Shown piece by piece: positions 50,076 through 59,675 of a DNA stretch of 64,000 nucleotides (positions are counted from its first letter, which is position 1; every line of letters begins with the position of its first letter). Made by a program: the position numbers and the translations under genes. The DNA lies in assembly GCF_003932785.1 (NCBI RefSeq), contig NZ_RQYT01000005.1, positions 1-64,000 of the forward strand, given 5' to 3'. The notes beneath the pieces are model-generated. The model searched no databases, was not told where the DNA came from, and saw only the letters and a program-made list of their open reading frames with translations. The DNA is from Arachnia propionica (lineage in GTDB: Bacteria; Actinomycetota; Actinomycetes; Propionibacteriales; Propionibacteriaceae).

Positions 50076-51212
50076 TCAGCGTGTGCGCCCGGCGCCCTGG
50101 TCGGGATGGGCGACGAACCACGTCGGTGCCGCGAATCCGGCCTCCGCGAAGGCCTGGCCGATCGTCCGACCGACCTGCTCACCCTCGCCGAGGCGGCACC
50201 AGGCGATGATGCAGCCGCCGAATCCGCCCCCGGTCATCCGCGCGCCCAACGCGCCGGCCCCCCTCGCCGTCTCGACCGCCAGGTCGACGGTGGGGACCGT
50301 GATCTCGTAGTCGTCACGCATCGAGGCGTGTGAGGCATCCAGCAACGGTGGGATCTCCTCGAACCGACCCGCCTCGGCGGCGCGCAGCACGGCCAAGGTC
50401 CGGGCGTTCTCCGTCACGACGTGGCGGACCCGTTTCCGCATCCGCTCGTCGGGCAGCATGGCGAGGGCCCGATCGAGATCCTCGACGTCTCGCAGCGCAG
50501 CGACGCCGAGCGTCCGTGCCGCGGCCTCGCAGGTGGCTCTGCGCTCCCCGTACTCGCCGTCGACGTGGCTGTGGGGGGTGTGCGTGTCGAGCACGAGGAT
50601 CTCCACCCCGTGGGCGGCGAGCGGGAGTGGAACCGACGTCGCCTCGAGGCTGCGGCAGTCCAGGAACATGCCCGCATCCTTGGCGCACAGGGTCGATGCC
50701 GCCTGATCCAGCAATCCCGTCGGCGCACCGACGTAGACGTTCTCGGCCCGCTGGCAGAGTTCGGCCCGCTGCATCGGTGCGATGTCGAGTGAGAACAGAT
50801 CGCACAGCGCGGCCATGGTTGCGCACTCGATGGCAGCCGAACTGGAGAGCCCGGCGCCGAGCGGAACGTCGGAGGTCAGCACGAGCGAGGCGGCTCCCAC
50901 CGGGTGGCCGGCTTCCCTCAGGGCCCACACCACCCCGGCCAGGTAGGCCGCCCACCCCCCGCTTCCGGGGGCCAGGTCGTCGAGCGGGACCTCGACGGTC
51001 TCGTCGAGGTCCATCGCGTGCATGACGAGGAGGTCGTCGTCCCGGTGTCCGGCCGCGATGTGGGCCCGACGGCTGAGGGCGAAGGGCAGGACGAACCCGT
51101 CGTTGTAGTCGGTGTGCTCACCGATGAGGTTCACCCGCCCGGGAGCGAACCAGATGCCCTCCGGGGCGGCTCCTGTCAACTCCTCGAACCTGGTCGCGAG
51201 CGCGTCCAGCAT
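50076..51212 (-). CDS. galK: galactokinase
   Basis: 378 residues from ATG 51212. GHMP kinase with APGRVNLIGEHTDYNDGFVL (galactokinase signature), GLSSSAAIECATMAAL (ATP loop) and MTGGGFGGCIIAW. Phosphorylates galactose. It overlaps the stop of the DUF6104-type gene by one base, an unusual link to kgd; other gal genes are not in the window. Confidence 0.92.
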   Translation of the reverse strand: MLDALATRFEELTGAAPEGIWFAPGRVNLIGEHTDYNDGFVLPFALSRRAHIAAGHRDDDLLVMHAMDLDETVEVPLDDLAPGSGGWAAYLAGVVWALREAGHPVGAASLVLTSDVPLGAGLSSSAAIECATMAALCDLFSLDIAPMQRAELCQRAENVYVGAPTGLLDQAASTLCAKDAGMFLDCRSLEATSVPLPLAAHGVEILVLDTHTPHSHVDGEYGERRATCEAAARTLGVAALRDVEDLDRALAMLPDERMRKRVRHVVTENARTLAVLRAAEAGRFEEIPPLLDASHASMRDDYEITVPTVDLAVETARGAGALGARMTGGGFGGCIIAWCRLGEGEQVGRTIGQAFAEAGFAAPTWFVAHPDQGAGRTR

Positions 51213-51388
51213 CAGTCCTCCTCGTCGTCCAGGCGGGCCAGCCACGACCCGAGCCGATCGATGGCCGACTCGAACTCGGGATTGAGATCCGTGAAGGTGC
51301 GCAGTTGATCCGCCAGCCAGGCGAAGGAGACCTCCTCCTCCCCGCGCCGGTCGGCCAGTTCCTCGAGGCCACGATCCGTGAAGTACAT
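51212..51388 (-). CDS. small conserved actinobacterial protein (DUF6104-like)
   Basis: 58 residues beginning MYFTDRGLEELADRRGEEEV, with FAWLADQLRTFTDLNPEFE and WLARLDDEED, the pattern of a short family that typically follows the 2-oxoglutarate dehydrogenase gene. One base separates it from the kgd stop. Function unknown; location suggests a link with the complex. Confidence 0.8.
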   Translation of the reverse strand: MYFTDRGLEELADRRGEEEVSFAWLADQLRTFTDLNPEFESAIDRLGSWLARLDDEED

Positions 51389-51389
51389 C

Positions 51390-54300
51390 TCAGTCCTCGA
51401 ACGCGGCCTTGAGGAGTTCCTCGGTCTGCTGCTGGTGGACCTTGAGGGATCCCACCGACGGCGCCGACGACCACGGCCGGGCGACTCGACGCATGCTGAG
51501 ACGCAGGTCGGAGTGCTGGGCCACGGCATTCGGGAGGTGCACCGAGATGAACGGCCACGGTCCCTGGTTGGCGGGTTCGTCCTGGACGAACCGGATGTCC
51601 GTGACGTGACGGTACCGCTCCAACACCTTCGCCATCTCGGGTCCGGGCAGGGGGTAGAGCCGCTCCAGCGCCACCACGGCGACGGAACCGTCGAGACCCA
51701 GCTGTTCCCGTCTCGCCACCAGCTCCCAGCGGATCTTGCCCGAGCAGACGAGGAGCTTGGTCACCTTGGCGGGATCCTGGATGGAGGGGTCGTCGTGGAC
51801 GGGTTCCCACCGTCCCGAGGTGAAGTCCTCCGGCATGGAGGAGGCGGCCTTCGAGCGGAGCATCGACTTGGGCGTGGCGATCACCACGGGACGGTGCCAG
51901 TTGACGTAGGCGTGCTGGCGCAGGAGATGGAAGTGACTCGCGGCCGTCGACGGTTGGCAGACGGCGAGCGCATTCTCGGCGCACAGCTGCAGCCAACGCT
52001 CCAGACGCGCCGAGCTGTGATCCGGGCCCTGACCCTCGAATCCGTGCGGCAGCAGCAGCACCACACCGGACTTCTGGGACCACTTCGCCTCACCGGAGGC
52101 GACGAACTCGTCGGCGATCGTCTGGGCGCCGTTGGCGAAGTCGCCGAACTGCGCCTCCCACATGACGAGGGCGTCGGGGCGGGCGACGGAGTAGCCGTAC
52201 TCGAATCCGAGCACGGCGTACTCACTCAGCAGCGAGTCGTAGACGTCGAATGTCCCCTGGTCCTCGCTCAGGTGCTTCAACGGCACCCAGGCCTCGTTCG
52301 TCACCCGGTCGACGATCGCCGCGAAACGCTGCGAGAAGGTGCCTCGCCGGGAGTCCTGACCGGTGAGGCGGACGGGGCGTCCCTCCATCAGCAGGGAGCC
52401 GATGGCGAGCAGCTCCGCGGTCGCCCAGTCGATGGGGCCGTTGAGGATCTGCTCCGCGCGACGTTCGAGCTGCGGCATCACCTTCGGGTGCGGGGTGAAT
52501 CCCTCCGGCAGCTGGGTGTGCACCTCGCTGATGCGCTTCATCATCTCCGGGGTGATCTCGGTGAGGCGACGCTCCGGCTTGGTGGGGTAGTAGGGCACCC
52601 GCGTGTACTCCTCCGGGATGGAGGAGCCGGAGGTCTTGGCCTCGCGAACCTCCTTGAAGACGTTCTCCAGCCGGTTCCGGAACGCGTTCATGACGTTCTC
52701 GGCATCAGCGACGGAGATGTCACCACGACCGATGAGGGCCTCGGTGTAGAGGCGACGCACCGAACGCTTCTGCTCGATGAGGTCGTACATCTTCGGCTGC
52801 GTGAAGCTGGGGTCGTCGCCCTCGTTGTGGCCGCGCCGCCGGTAGCAGATGAGGTCGATGACGACGTCCTTGTGGAACTTCTCCCGGTAGGCGAAGGCGA
52901 TGCGGGCGGCCCGGATGCAGGAGTCCGGGTCGTCGCCGTTGACGTGCAGGACCGGGGCGGCGATGGCCTTGGCGACATCGGTGCAGTAGGTCGAGGTGCG
53001 GGACTCCACGGGGGCCGTGGTGAAACCGACCTGGTTGTTGACCACCACGTGGATGGTGCCACCGGTGCGGTAGGCGCGCAGCTGGCTCATCTGGAGCGTC
53101 TCGAAGACCACCCCCTGGCCGGAGAAGGAGGCATCCCCGTGGAGCAGCATCGGCAGAACCGGGTGGTCGTCCCCACCCAGCATGTCCTGCTTGGCGCGGG
53201 CGATGCCCTCGAGGACCGGGTTGACCGCCTCGAGGTGCGAGGGGTTCGCGGCGACGGAGGTCTTGATGGTGGACCCGTTGTTGGCCACGAACTGCCCCTC
53301 GGCGCCGAGGTGGTACTTCACGTCACCCGTGCCCGAGACGTCGATGGTGCCGTCGAACTCGCGGAAGATCTGCCCGTAGTGCTTCCCGATGATGTTGGTG
53401 AGGACGTTGAGGCGACCGCGGTGCGGCATGCCGATGCAGACCTCGTCGAGCCCTGCCGTGGCGGCCTGCTGGCAGACCTCGTCCAGGAGGACGATGACGG
53501 ACTCGCCGCCCTCCAGCGAGAACCGCTTCTGGCCCACGAACTTCGTCTGGAGGAAGGTCTCGAAGACCTCGGCCTCGTTGAGCTTGTCGAGGGCGTGCAT
53601 GTGCTCCTCGTGCGTGAGGGACTGCCTCGGCACCTCGATCCGTTCCTGGAACCACTCGCGCTGACGCGGATCCGCGATGTGCATGTACTCGAAGGCGACG
53701 GTGCGGCAGTAGGAGTTCTGGAGGATCTGCAGGATGTCCCGTAACGTCAGGTACGAACGCTTCTGGGCGCCGAAGGTGCCCAGCGCGAACTCCCGGTCCA
53801 GGTCCCAGATGGACAGGCCGTGCGTCTCGAGTCGGAGATCCTCGTGGGAGCGTTGACGGTACTCCAGCGGATCGGTGTCGGCGACGAGGTGGCCGACGGA
53901 ACGATAGGCGTTGATGAGTTCCAGCACACGACCCTGCTTGCTCACCTGGCTGGCGCGGTGGGCGGAGACGTCCTGGCTCCAGCGCAGCGGTTCGTAGGGG
54001 ATGCGCAGGGCCTCGAAGATCTCGTCGTAGAACCCGTCCGCGCCGAGCAGGAGTTCGTGCATCACCTTGAGGAACTCGCCGGACTGGGCTCCCTGGATCA
54101 CCCGGTGGTCGTAGGTGGAGGTGAGGGTGGTGATCTTGGAGATGCCGAGGTCGGTGATCCGCGAGATCGAGGTGCCCTGGAACTCGGCCGGGTAGTCGAT
54201 GTTGCCGACCCCGAGGATCATCCCCTGACCGTTCATGAGCCGTGGCACCGAGTGATTGGTGCCGATGCCGCCGGGGTTGGTGATGGTGGCGGTCGTCCCG

Positions 54301-55106
54301 GCGAAGTCGGCAACGGTCAACTCGCCCTTGCGGGCGCGCGCCACCACCTTCTCGTAGTCCGACCAGAACTGGGCGAAGTTGAGACGCTCACATCCCTTGA
54401 TGTTGGGGACCAGGAGCTGCCTCGTGCCGTCCGACTTCTTCAGGTCGATGGCGATGCCGAGGTTGATCGAGGGATTCTCGATGAGCGTCGGCTTGCCATC
54501 CACGACGTCGTAGGCGTTGTTCATGGCGGGGACGGTCTTGAGGGCCTTCACCATGGCGTAGGCGATGATGTGAGTGAAGCTGACCTTGCCACCCTTCGAG
54601 GTGGTGAGGAAGTTGTTGACCAGGATGCGCTGGTCGATGACGAGCTTCATCGGGACGGACCGCACGGACGTGGCCGTCGGCACGGTCAACGACGCATCCA
54701 TGTTCTTCGCGGTGCGCATCGGTGCGCCACGAAGCACGGTGAGCTTCGGTTCGGCAGCGGCGGCCTCCTCTCGCACGGACGGGTTCGGCGCATTCGCCGA
54801 GAGTCCGGCGCCGGTTCCGGGCGAGGCGGGGGTCTCGGTGGTCGCGGCGAGGCGGCTCTCCACCACGGGCTGGCTGGACTCCGCGCGGGGAGCGCGCTCC
54901 CTCGGGGCCGGTGGGGGAGTGGGTTTCTCCTCCGGGGCCGGCGCTGGGGCGGGGGTGGGTTTCTCGGCCGCTGTGGCGTTGCCCTTCGAGAAGAACCGCT
55001 GCCAGGACGCATCAACGGAGGCGGGATCCTGTTCCCACCTCTCGCGCATCTCATCGATCAACCAGGAGTTCGCTCCGAACGCTTCAGTGGACTCAGGATT
55101 CGACAT
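51390..55106 (-). CDS. kgd: multifunctional 2-oxoglutarate dehydrogenase E1/E2 (Kgd/OdhA)
   Basis: 1238 residues, actinobacterial fused form. Short N-terminal helix (SWLIDEMRERWEQDPASVDA), Pro/Ala linker, an E2-type succinyltransferase domain (NPGGIGTNHSVPRLMNGQGM and STYDHRVIQGAQSG) and a full E1 (MPHRGRLNVL, HGDASFSGQG, VVNNQVGFTT, RRRGHNEGDDPSFTQP). No separate lipoyl domain is present, as expected. It feeds the TCA cycle and is normally inhibited by unphosphorylated GarA/OdhI; garA is not in the window. Confidence 0.95.
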   Translation of the reverse strand: MSNPESTEAFGANSWLIDEMRERWEQDPASVDASWQRFFSKGNATAAEKPTPAPAPAPEEKPTPPPAPRERAPRAESSQPVVESRLAATTETPASPGTGAGLSANAPNPSVREEAAAAEPKLTVLRGAPMRTAKNMDASLTVPTATSVRSVPMKLVIDQRILVNNFLTTSKGGKVSFTHIIAYAMVKALKTVPAMNNAYDVVDGKPTLIENPSINLGIAIDLKKSDGTRQLLVPNIKGCERLNFAQFWSDYEKVVARARKGELTVADFAGTTATITNPGGIGTNHSVPRLMNGQGMILGVGNIDYPAEFQGTSISRITDLGISKITTLTSTYDHRVIQGAQSGEFLKVMHELLLGADGFYDEIFEALRIPYEPLRWSQDVSAHRASQVSKQGRVLELINAYRSVGHLVADTDPLEYRQRSHEDLRLETHGLSIWDLDREFALGTFGAQKRSYLTLRDILQILQNSYCRTVAFEYMHIADPRQREWFQERIEVPRQSLTHEEHMHALDKLNEAEVFETFLQTKFVGQKRFSLEGGESVIVLLDEVCQQAATAGLDEVCIGMPHRGRLNVLTNIIGKHYGQIFREFDGTIDVSGTGDVKYHLGAEGQFVANNGSTIKTSVAANPSHLEAVNPVLEGIARAKQDMLGGDDHPVLPMLLHGDASFSGQGVVFETLQMSQLRAYRTGGTIHVVVNNQVGFTTAPVESRTSTYCTDVAKAIAAPVLHVNGDDPDSCIRAARIAFAYREKFHKDVVIDLICYRRRGHNEGDDPSFTQPKMYDLIEQKRSVRRLYTEALIGRGDISVADAENVMNAFRNRLENVFKEVREAKTSGSSIPEEYTRVPYYPTKPERRLTEITPEMMKRISEVHTQLPEGFTPHPKVMPQLERRAEQILNGPIDWATAELLAIGSLLMEGRPVRLTGQDSRRGTFSQRFAAIVDRVTNEAWVPLKHLSEDQGTFDVYDSLLSEYAVLGFEYGYSVARPDALVMWEAQFGDFANGAQTIADEFVASGEAKWSQKSGVVLLLPHGFEGQGPDHSSARLERWLQLCAENALAVCQPSTAASHFHLLRQHAYVNWHRPVVIATPKSMLRSKAASSMPEDFTSGRWEPVHDDPSIQDPAKVTKLLVCSGKIRWELVARREQLGLDGSVAVVALERLYPLPGPEMAKVLERYRHVTDIRFVQDEPANQGPWPFISVHLPNAVAQHSDLRLSMRRVARPWSSAPSVGSLKVHQQQTEELLKAAFED

Positions 55107-55184
55107 CTTTGCCAGCGGCGTTAGCCACTATCCCCTTCGTGAGATTGCTTGACCGGACGAAAGGCTTCTTCGCCCGCGGCCAGC

Positions 55185-56723
55185 TTAGAGGTTCTCCGAG
55201 TGGGTGTCATCTGACGACGCCGCGCCCCGGGTGGAAAGCTCCGGGGCCGTCCCGGGACCGGAGGACCGCGTTGCGCGCCACGCCAGGCCCGCGACCAGGC
55301 CGGCGAGGAGGACGAGCAGGAGATTGCGGCCCACGAGGGCAGCGGTTTCGATCCCCTCACCGTTGGGGAGGGCCATGATGCCCAACGTGCCCCACGGATA
55401 CGTGTACTGGGTGAGAACCGCGACGGCGAGCAGCAGGGAGGCGACCACCACGAGCGGGCGCCGCAGCCACCGTTCACCCGGTAGGGCGAGGCAGGCCGCG
55501 AGCGGACCGGCCAACCATTGGACGTACTGGGTGGAGAGGGTCTTGTTCGCGACGATCGTCGCCAGAACCACTGCCAGGACGCAGAGGATCACGGCCTGGG
55601 GCTGATGCCTCGAGCCGCCGTCGACATTCCGGGCGAGGCGCCACGTGAGGGCGAGGGTGAGGAGGATGGAGCCAACGGTCAGGAGGGTCGAGACGCGCAG
55701 CAGGTGCCCGGTGGCCGGGCCGAACAGCTCGATGGCGTTGTACTCGCTGAGGGCGATCGTCCAGCTCGGATCGCTCGTCCACGTGCGCAGGACGTGGATC
55801 GGGGTGGCGGGGACGGACTCCATCTGCAGGCCGCGGGCCGACTGCCAGGACAGGGGGGAGACCGACCGGGCCCAACCGCCGACGAGGAGGGAGAGTCCCC
55901 CCAGCACGGCCCCCATCACGACGAAACCGAGCAGCCGGGATCGCGAGGGACCGGGACGCAGGGGGGACGGGGTGGACATCGGCAGGATGAGCAGGGCCGG
56001 CCACAGCTTGATGCCTGCCCCCAGGCCGACGAGGGCGCCCGAGACGCGGGGGTGGCGCACGACCCACAGACAGGCGAGGGCCACGGCCGCAGCGGTCAGG
56101 ATGTCGAAGCGGAACCACACGATGGGGCCGCACGCCCCGATGTAGAGGACCCAGAACAGGCAGGCCCTCACCGAACCGTGGCGGAAGAGGAGGATCGCCA
56201 CGACGGCATCCAGCGCCAGCATGGTGCACGCGAACAGCGGGGTCCAGGTGACGAAGGCCTGCGAGCGTCCCGGTAGCGCGACCAGGAACCACACGATGAT
56301 CGTCGCCAGTGCCCCCCCGGCCGCGCTGAAGCGGGCTGCGCGACGGCGGCCGCGTGTCAGGAGCGTGACGTACGCCGAGAGGGTCGCGATCGCGGCGAGG
56401 AGGAGGAACCAGGGGAGCCACCCGGGGACGGGAGCCCCCAGGGTGTAGACGAATTGGAGGAACCAGACCGCGGGCAGCGGATACTCCGCCATGACCCCAC
56501 CGTTGGCCAGCGCCGCCTGACAGTTGGCGTCACCGGCACCGTCACCAAGGAGGCACCACAGCCAGTAGCCGTAGTAGGAGACATCGTTCTGGACGAAATC
56601 GACGGAGGGGATGCGCCAGAACCAGACGTTGAGTGCCCGGGTGGCCAGGAAGAGCGTGGTGAGGACAATGGCCCACTTCGCTCGCCGGATGTCCAGCGGG
56701 CGGGGTGGCGCGGCCTCCGTCAA
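55185..56723 (-). CDS. polytopic membrane glycosyltransferase (GT87-like)
   Basis: About 512 residues with ten or more membrane helices. The motif VDFVQNDVSYYGYWLWCLL after the first helix and GLGAGIKLWPALLILPMS match GT-C mannosyltransferases that use polyprenyl-phosphate mannose (DUF2029/GT87). TTG 56723 is chosen because an AGGGGGG sits 6 bp upstream; GTG 56759 is an alternative, and starts further up would run into tRNA-Arg. It probably adds mannose to a cell-envelope lipid or glycan. Confidence 0.75.
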   Translation of the reverse strand: MTEAAPPRPLDIRRAKWAIVLTTLFLATRALNVWFWRIPSVDFVQNDVSYYGYWLWCLLGDGAGDANCQAALANGGVMAEYPLPAVWFLQFVYTLGAPVPGWLPWFLLLAAIATLSAYVTLLTRGRRRAARFSAAGGALATIIVWFLVALPGRSQAFVTWTPLFACTMLALDAVVAILLFRHGSVRACLFWVLYIGACGPIVWFRFDILTAAAVALACLWVVRHPRVSGALVGLGAGIKLWPALLILPMSTPSPLRPGPSRSRLLGFVVMGAVLGGLSLLVGGWARSVSPLSWQSARGLQMESVPATPIHVLRTWTSDPSWTIALSEYNAIELFGPATGHLLRVSTLLTVGSILLTLALTWRLARNVDGGSRHQPQAVILCVLAVVLATIVANKTLSTQYVQWLAGPLAACLALPGERWLRRPLVVVASLLLAVAVLTQYTYPWGTLGIMALPNGEGIETAALVGRNLLLVLLAGLVAGLAWRATRSSGPGTAPELSTRGAASSDDTHSENL

Positions 56724-56771
56724 ACCCGACCCCCCTGGCAGATAGCTGCGCCGGATCACCCGGCCGTCCAG

Positions 56772-56843
56772 CGCCCCCGCGAGGATTCGAACCTCGGCTC
56801 CCGCCTCCGGAGGGCGGTGCTCTATCCCCTGAGCTACGGGGGC
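56772..56843 (-). tRNA. tRNA-Arg (CCG)
   Basis: Minus strand: acceptor GCCCCCG/CGGGGGC with discriminator G, D-arm GCTC/GAGC, anticodon loop CTCCGGA (anticodon CCG) on a CCGCC/GGCGG stem, and T-arm CGAGGTTCGAATCCTCG. CCA is not encoded. Confidence 0.93.
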
Positions 56844-56955
56844 TGAACTCGTCACGAAGCATCGCGACCTGAGAAAGGGTAGCAAACTCGGCGAGAAGTG
56901 CCACCTGATGAACCCGTGGCGTGTCCGGTCGTTCCCTCTGGCAGGCTTGGGGGCC

Positions 56956-58359
56956 ATGACTCACACCCACATCGCCGGGTCGATCCACGCGGATGTCGCC
57001 CAGGGCGGACCCCAGTGGCTCACGGTGCCCACGGACCTCAACGCACTGCAGACGGCGCTGTGGCCAAGGGGCACCGAACGGGACCCGGAGGGGAGGATCG
57101 TCGTCGGGGGGATCCCGCTCACGGAGATCGCACGACAGCAGGGAACTCCCGTCTACGTTCTCGACGAGCAGGACTTCCGTGCCCGGGCCCGGGCCTTCCG
57201 GGACAGTTTCGCCGGGTGGAACGTCTACTACGCCGGGAAGGCGTTGCTGACGAGAACCGTCGCCCGCTGGGTCGCCGAGGAGGGTTTGGGGCTCGACGTG
57301 ACCACGATGGGGGAGATGCGGATCGCGCTCGAGGGCGGGATGCCCGCGGAGCGGCTCGGTTTCCACGGCAACAACAAGTCCCTCGACGAACTGCGCCACG
57401 CTCTCGAGCAGGGGGTTGGGCGCATCATCGTGGACTCCTTCAACGAGATCGATCGGATCGAGACGATCTGTGCCGAGCTCGGCACGGTCGCGAAGGTCCT
57501 GGTGCGGGTCACCACCGGTGTGGAGGCGCACACCCACGAGTACATCGCCACGGCCCACGAGGACCAGAAGTTCGGCCTGTCCATCCTGGGGGGGCACGCC
57601 CTCGCGGGCCTGGTCCGCTGCCAGTCCTCGCCCCACATGGATCTCCGCGGCATCCACTCCCACATCGGATCCCAGATCTTCGAGACCCACGGCTTCGAGG
57701 TCGCGATCCGGCGCACCCTCCGACTTGCCGAGCAGTTCCGCACCGCCACCGGGGTGCAACTGGCGGAACTCGACCTGGGCGGCGGTTTCGGCATCGCCTA
57801 CACGGAGGCGGATTCGCCGAAGACCACCGGCGAGCTGGCCGACGCCTTCCGGGAGATCCTCGACCACGAGTGCCGTGCCTTCCAGATCCCGTGCCCCCAG
57901 CTCAGCATCGAACCGGGACGCGCCATCTGCGGGCCGGCCGGGATCGCACTCTATGAGGTGGGCACGGTGAAGGTCGTGGAACTCGACAACGGGCGCAGCC
58001 GCACCTACGTCTCCGTAGACGGGGGCATGAGTGACAACATCAGGCCCGCCCTGTACGCCGCCGAGTACTCGTGCGCCCTCGCGAATCGCACGACCGACGC
58101 CGAGCCGGTCCTGACCCGGGTCGTCGGCAAGCACTGTGAGGGCGGCGACATCCTCATCCGGGACGTCTTCCTGCCACGGGACCTCGCCCCCGGCGACCTC
58201 ATCGCAGTGCCCGGGGCCGGGGCGTACTGCCGCTCCATGGCCAGCAACTACAATCAGCTTCCGAAACCGCCCCTCGTGGCGGTGAACGAGGGGCGGGTCA
58301 GCACCCTGCTGCGTCGCGAGACCCTCGATGACATGATGCGTCTGGACGTAGGGGAGTGA
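56956..58359 (+). CDS. lysA: diaminopimelate decarboxylase
   Basis: 467 residues from ATG 56956 (ATG 56908 is upstream). PLP-binding Lys in NVYYAGKALLTRTVARWV, HSHIGSQIF, LDLGGGFGIAY, IEPGRAICG and the C-terminal CEGGDILIRD and PGAGAYCRSM motifs. Last step of lysine synthesis. First gene of lysA-hom-thrB; argS, usually next to it in actinobacteria, is replaced here by the GT87 gene and tRNA-Arg. Confidence 0.94.
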   Translation: MTHTHIAGSIHADVAQGGPQWLTVPTDLNALQTALWPRGTERDPEGRIVVGGIPLTEIARQQGTPVYVLDEQDFRARARAFRDSFAGWNVYYAGKALLTRTVARWVAEEGLGLDVTTMGEMRIALEGGMPAERLGFHGNNKSLDELRHALEQGVGRIIVDSFNEIDRIETICAELGTVAKVLVRVTTGVEAHTHEYIATAHEDQKFGLSILGGHALAGLVRCQSSPHMDLRGIHSHIGSQIFETHGFEVAIRRTLRLAEQFRTATGVQLAELDLGGGFGIAYTEADSPKTTGELADAFREILDHECRAFQIPCPQLSIEPGRAICGPAGIALYEVGTVKVVELDNGRSRTYVSVDGGMSDNIRPALYAAEYSCALANRTTDAEPVLTRVVGKHCEGGDILIRDVFLPRDLAPGDLIAVPGAGAYCRSMASNYNQLPKPPLVAVNEGRVSTLLRRETLDDMMRLDVGE

Positions 58360-58361
58360 AC

Positions 58362-59675
58362 ATGGGGGAGGACACAGCGCCCCTCAAGGTGGCGTTGCTC
58401 GGAGCGGGTGTGGTCGGATCCCAGGTGGCGCGGATCCTCACGAGCGAGGCGGAGACGCTGCGACAGCGGATCGGCCGCCCTCTCGAACTCGTCGGCATCG
58501 GGGTGCGACGCGCGGACACCCAGCGACCGGGCATCGACCCGTCGTTGTTCACGACCGACGTGCACGCCCTCGTGCAACGCGGTGACCTCGACCTCGTCAT
58601 CGAGGTGATCGGTGGGATCGAGCCCGCCGCCACCCTGCTGACGGAGGCCATGAACGCAGGGGCCTCCGTCATCACCGCGAACAAGGCGCTGCTGGCCGAG
58701 CAGTTCGCTGGGCTCAGCGCCACCGCCATGGCAAACGGGGTCGATCTCTATTACGAGGCCGCCGTCGCGGGGGCGATCCCCATCATCCGTCCGCTGCGCG
58801 AATCCCTCGTGGGCGATGAGATTCGGACCGTCATGGGAATCGTCAACGGGACGACGAACTACGTGCTCGACCAGATGACCACCCAGCACGTGAGTTTCGA
58901 CGAGGCCCTCGCCCAGGCCCAGCAGCTCGGTTTCGCCGAGGCCGATCCCACCGCGGACGTGGAGGGCCACGATGCCGCGGCCAAGGCGGCGATCCTCGCG
59001 GGTCTGGCCTTCCACACCTCGATCCAACGTTCCGAGGTCTTCTGCGAGGGCATCTCCCGGGTGTCCCAGGCGGACATCGTCGCAGCGGACCTCATGGGCT
59101 GCGTCATCAAGCTGCTCGCGGTGGCGAAACTCACCGATGATGACCGGGTCATCGTCAAGGTGCACCCGGCGATGGTCCCCAAGACCCATCCGCTGGCGGC
59201 CGTCTCCGGAGCGTACAACGCGATCTTCGTGGAGTCGGTGGAGGCGGGGCAGCTCATGTTCCTCGGACAGGGAGCGGGCGGCGCCCCCACCGCATCAGCG
59301 GTGATGGGTGACGTCGTGACGGTGGCGCGCAACCGGGTCAGGGGGACCGCCAGTCACCTCAGCACCGGGTACACGAAGCGTGAGGTCGCCCCCATCGGGG
59401 AGGCGACCAGCTGCTACTACATCCGATTCCAGGTGGAGGACAAGCCCGGTGTCCTCGCCAAGTGCGCGACCATCTTCGGCAACCACAACGTCTCGCTCCA
59501 GACGTGTCAGCAGTCGTACCTCGAGGGCCTGGGGCGCACGGACGGCTTCACGGCGAGTCTGAACTTCATGACCCACCAGGCGAGGGAGTCCGACCTGCAG
59601 GCGGTCATCGCGGAGCTCCGCGAGGCGTCCTTCGTCGCGGAGGCGATCAACTACATGCGCATCGAGGGAACGTGA
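58362..59675 (+). CDS. hom: homoserine dehydrogenase
   Basis: 437 residues; ATG 58362 with GGGGAG 6 bp upstream (GTG 58356 overlaps the lysA stop). NAD-binding VALLGAGVVGSQVARIL, catalytic region MGIVNGTTNYVLDQM and AEADPTADVEGHDAAAKAAI, C-terminal ACT domain (DKPGVLAKCATIFGNHNVSL) for threonine feedback. Branch point to threonine and methionine. Overlaps thrB by 4 bp. Confidence 0.94.
   Translation: MGEDTAPLKVALLGAGVVGSQVARILTSEAETLRQRIGRPLELVGIGVRRADTQRPGIDPSLFTTDVHALVQRGDLDLVIEVIGGIEPAATLLTEAMNAGASVITANKALLAEQFAGLSATAMANGVDLYYEAAVAGAIPIIRPLRESLVGDEIRTVMGIVNGTTNYVLDQMTTQHVSFDEALAQAQQLGFAEADPTADVEGHDAAAKAAILAGLAFHTSIQRSEVFCEGISRVSQADIVAADLMGCVIKLLAVAKLTDDDRVIVKVHPAMVPKTHPLAAVSGAYNAIFVESVEAGQLMFLGQGAGGAPTASAVMGDVVTVARNRVRGTASHLSTGYTKREVAPIGEATSCYYIRFQVEDKPGVLAKCATIFGNHNVSLQTCQQSYLEGLGRTDGFTASLNFMTHQARESDLQAVIAELREASFVAEAINYMRIEGT

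Noticed and set aside
53820-55124. 434-codon plus-strand frame opposite kgd
   Set aside because: Antisense to kgd; no independent evidence.
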